A stretch of 5,748 bases of DNA from Rhizobiaceae bacterium. Lineage in GTDB: Bacteria > Pseudomonadota > Alphaproteobacteria > Rhizobiales > Rhizobiaceae. The notes beneath the pieces were generated by a model. The model saw only the letters and a list, made by a program, of their open reading frames with translations, was not told the DNA's origin and made no database searches. Of the stretch, positions 5,094-5,748 are shown one piece after another. The stretch spans positions 1 through 5,748 of the forward strand of contig JAGWJK010000338.1 in NCBI GenBank assembly GCA_028865845.1, in the 5' to 3' direction. The position numbers and the translations under genes were made by a program. Every line of letters begins with the position of its first letter. Positions within the stretch are counted from its first letter, which is position 1.

Positions 5094-5748
5094 GCCGCGT
5101 CGAGCAGCAGATCGGCGCTGACGGGCATGCCGAGGTGGAAGCCCTGGACACGGTCGATCCGCAATTCCTGCAGCAGCGTCAGATGTGCTTCGGTCTCCAC
5201 GCCCTCCACCAGGATCTGGTTGCCGCGATTGCGGATGAGGGAAATCATGTCCTGGAGCATCGTCAGCCCGCGCTCGTCCGACGATCCGTGCAGGAAGGTG
5301 CGATCGACCTTAACCGTGTCGAACTCGATGACCCGCAGCCACGACAATCCGGCGTAGCCCGAACCGAAATCGTCCAGCCACATTTCAACGCCCAGCGCCT
5401 GCAGATCGGCGATGCATTCGAGAACCTCGGACTGCAGCTCGAGATCCACGCCCTCGGTGATTTCCAGGGCAAGGCGGGAACCCGAAACACCGGTTTCGCT
5501 CAGGATGGTCGCGACGCTCAAGGCAAAACCCGGCGATTTCAGCTGAACAGGCGAGACGTTGACGCTGACCGTCGACATGCGGCCGGTCGCCAGGATATCC
5601 CGGCAGGCCGTGCGGATCGCCCAGCGGCCCAGTTCGAGAATGGCGCCGGTGCGCTCGGCGAGAGGAATGAAGATTTTCGGAGGAATGACGGTTCCATCCG
5701 GCAGGCGCATTCTCATCAGCGCTTCGACCGCCTTCACCTGGCCGGTCT
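5090..5748 (-). CDS. EAL-domain cyclic-di-GMP phosphodiesterase, N-terminus beyond window edge
   Basis: The visible part is nearly a whole EAL domain, the family that hydrolyses cyclic di-GMP to linear pGpG. The frame runs open off the right edge, and the residues before the in-frame GTG at 5737 (TGQ) fit the domain, so the true start and any sensory, GGDEF or membrane region lie outside. Counting from that GTG, the expected catalytic and metal-binding residues are all present: Glu5 of EAL, Asn60 in VNVSP, Glu92 in LEITE, Asp122-Asp123 in DDFGSGYAGLSWL, Lys143 in VKVD, Glu178 in LVEGVE and Gln198 in VQGFHLG. The usual QG(Y/F)xFxxP end motif is QGFHLGMP here, a mild variation. An active phosphodiesterase is therefore likely. 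Its stop codon interlocks with that of the MocA-like gene. Its effect on motility or biofilm is family knowledge, not seen here. Confidence 0.95.
   Translation of the reverse strand, partial: TGQVKAVEALMRMRLPDGTVIPPKIFIPLAERTGAILELGRWAIRTACRDILATGRMSTVSVNVSPVQLKSPGFALSVATILSETGVSGSRLALEITEGVDLELQSEVLECIADLQALGVEMWLDDFGSGYAGLSWLRVIEFDTVKVDRTFLHGSSDERGLTMLQDMISLIRNRGNQILVEGVETEAHLTLLQELRIDRVQGFHLGMPVSADLLLDAA

Noticed and set aside
1..5748. CRISPR array, transposon ends, tRNA genes or phage modules
   Set aside because: No regularly spaced repeats, transposase or integrase coding, cloverleaf-like segments or phage structural genes were seen on either strand.

Overview
The window looks like chromosomal or large-replicon DNA from an alphaproteobacterium, most likely a member of the Rhizobiales (Rhizobium/Agrobacterium-like). 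This rests on the GC-rich coding sequence, the style of the proteins, and the density of LysR- and AraC-type regulators each paired with a small metabolic unit. The genus is an inference; no rRNA, tRNA or other marker gene is present. There are seven protein genes, two of them cut by the window edges. No RNA gene, insertion sequence, CRISPR array or phage gene was seen.

Left module (1-2470): a minus-strand operon encodes a papain-like C39-type cysteine peptidase (769-1383) followed, 34 bases later, by a D-alanine--D-alanine ligase-type ATP-grasp enzyme (734 to the left edge, C-terminus missing). A LysR-type regulator (1571-2470) is transcribed away from it. The AT-rich gap between them holds a degenerate tandem 12-mer and two adjacent perfect palindromes. 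The arrangement suggests that the regulator controls the peptidase/ligase pair, which may make and break a D-amino-acid-containing or other small peptide. That function is not established by the sequence.

Middle module (2521-4386): a classical short-chain dehydrogenase/reductase (minus strand) and an AraC-family regulator (plus strand) are divergent. Between them is a striking inverted repeat with 14-bp arms, one mismatch and an 8-bp spacer. It overlaps the best AraC-gene promoter candidate and ends 6 bases before the AraC start codon. It is the strongest regulatory signal in the window. The LysR and SDR genes converge across a 50-bp gap containing a perfect 14-bp palindrome.

Right module (4479-5748): a stand-alone MocA-like nucleotidyltransferase (probable molybdenum cofactor cytidylyltransferase or relative) converges on an EAL-domain cyclic-di-GMP phosphodiesterase (minus strand, N-terminus beyond the right edge). 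Their stop codons interlock in a shared TTAA.

No non-coding stretch exceeds about 190 bases. The least ordinary items are the peptidase/ATP-grasp pair and the inverted-repeat operator candidate. Nothing here proves a new system.
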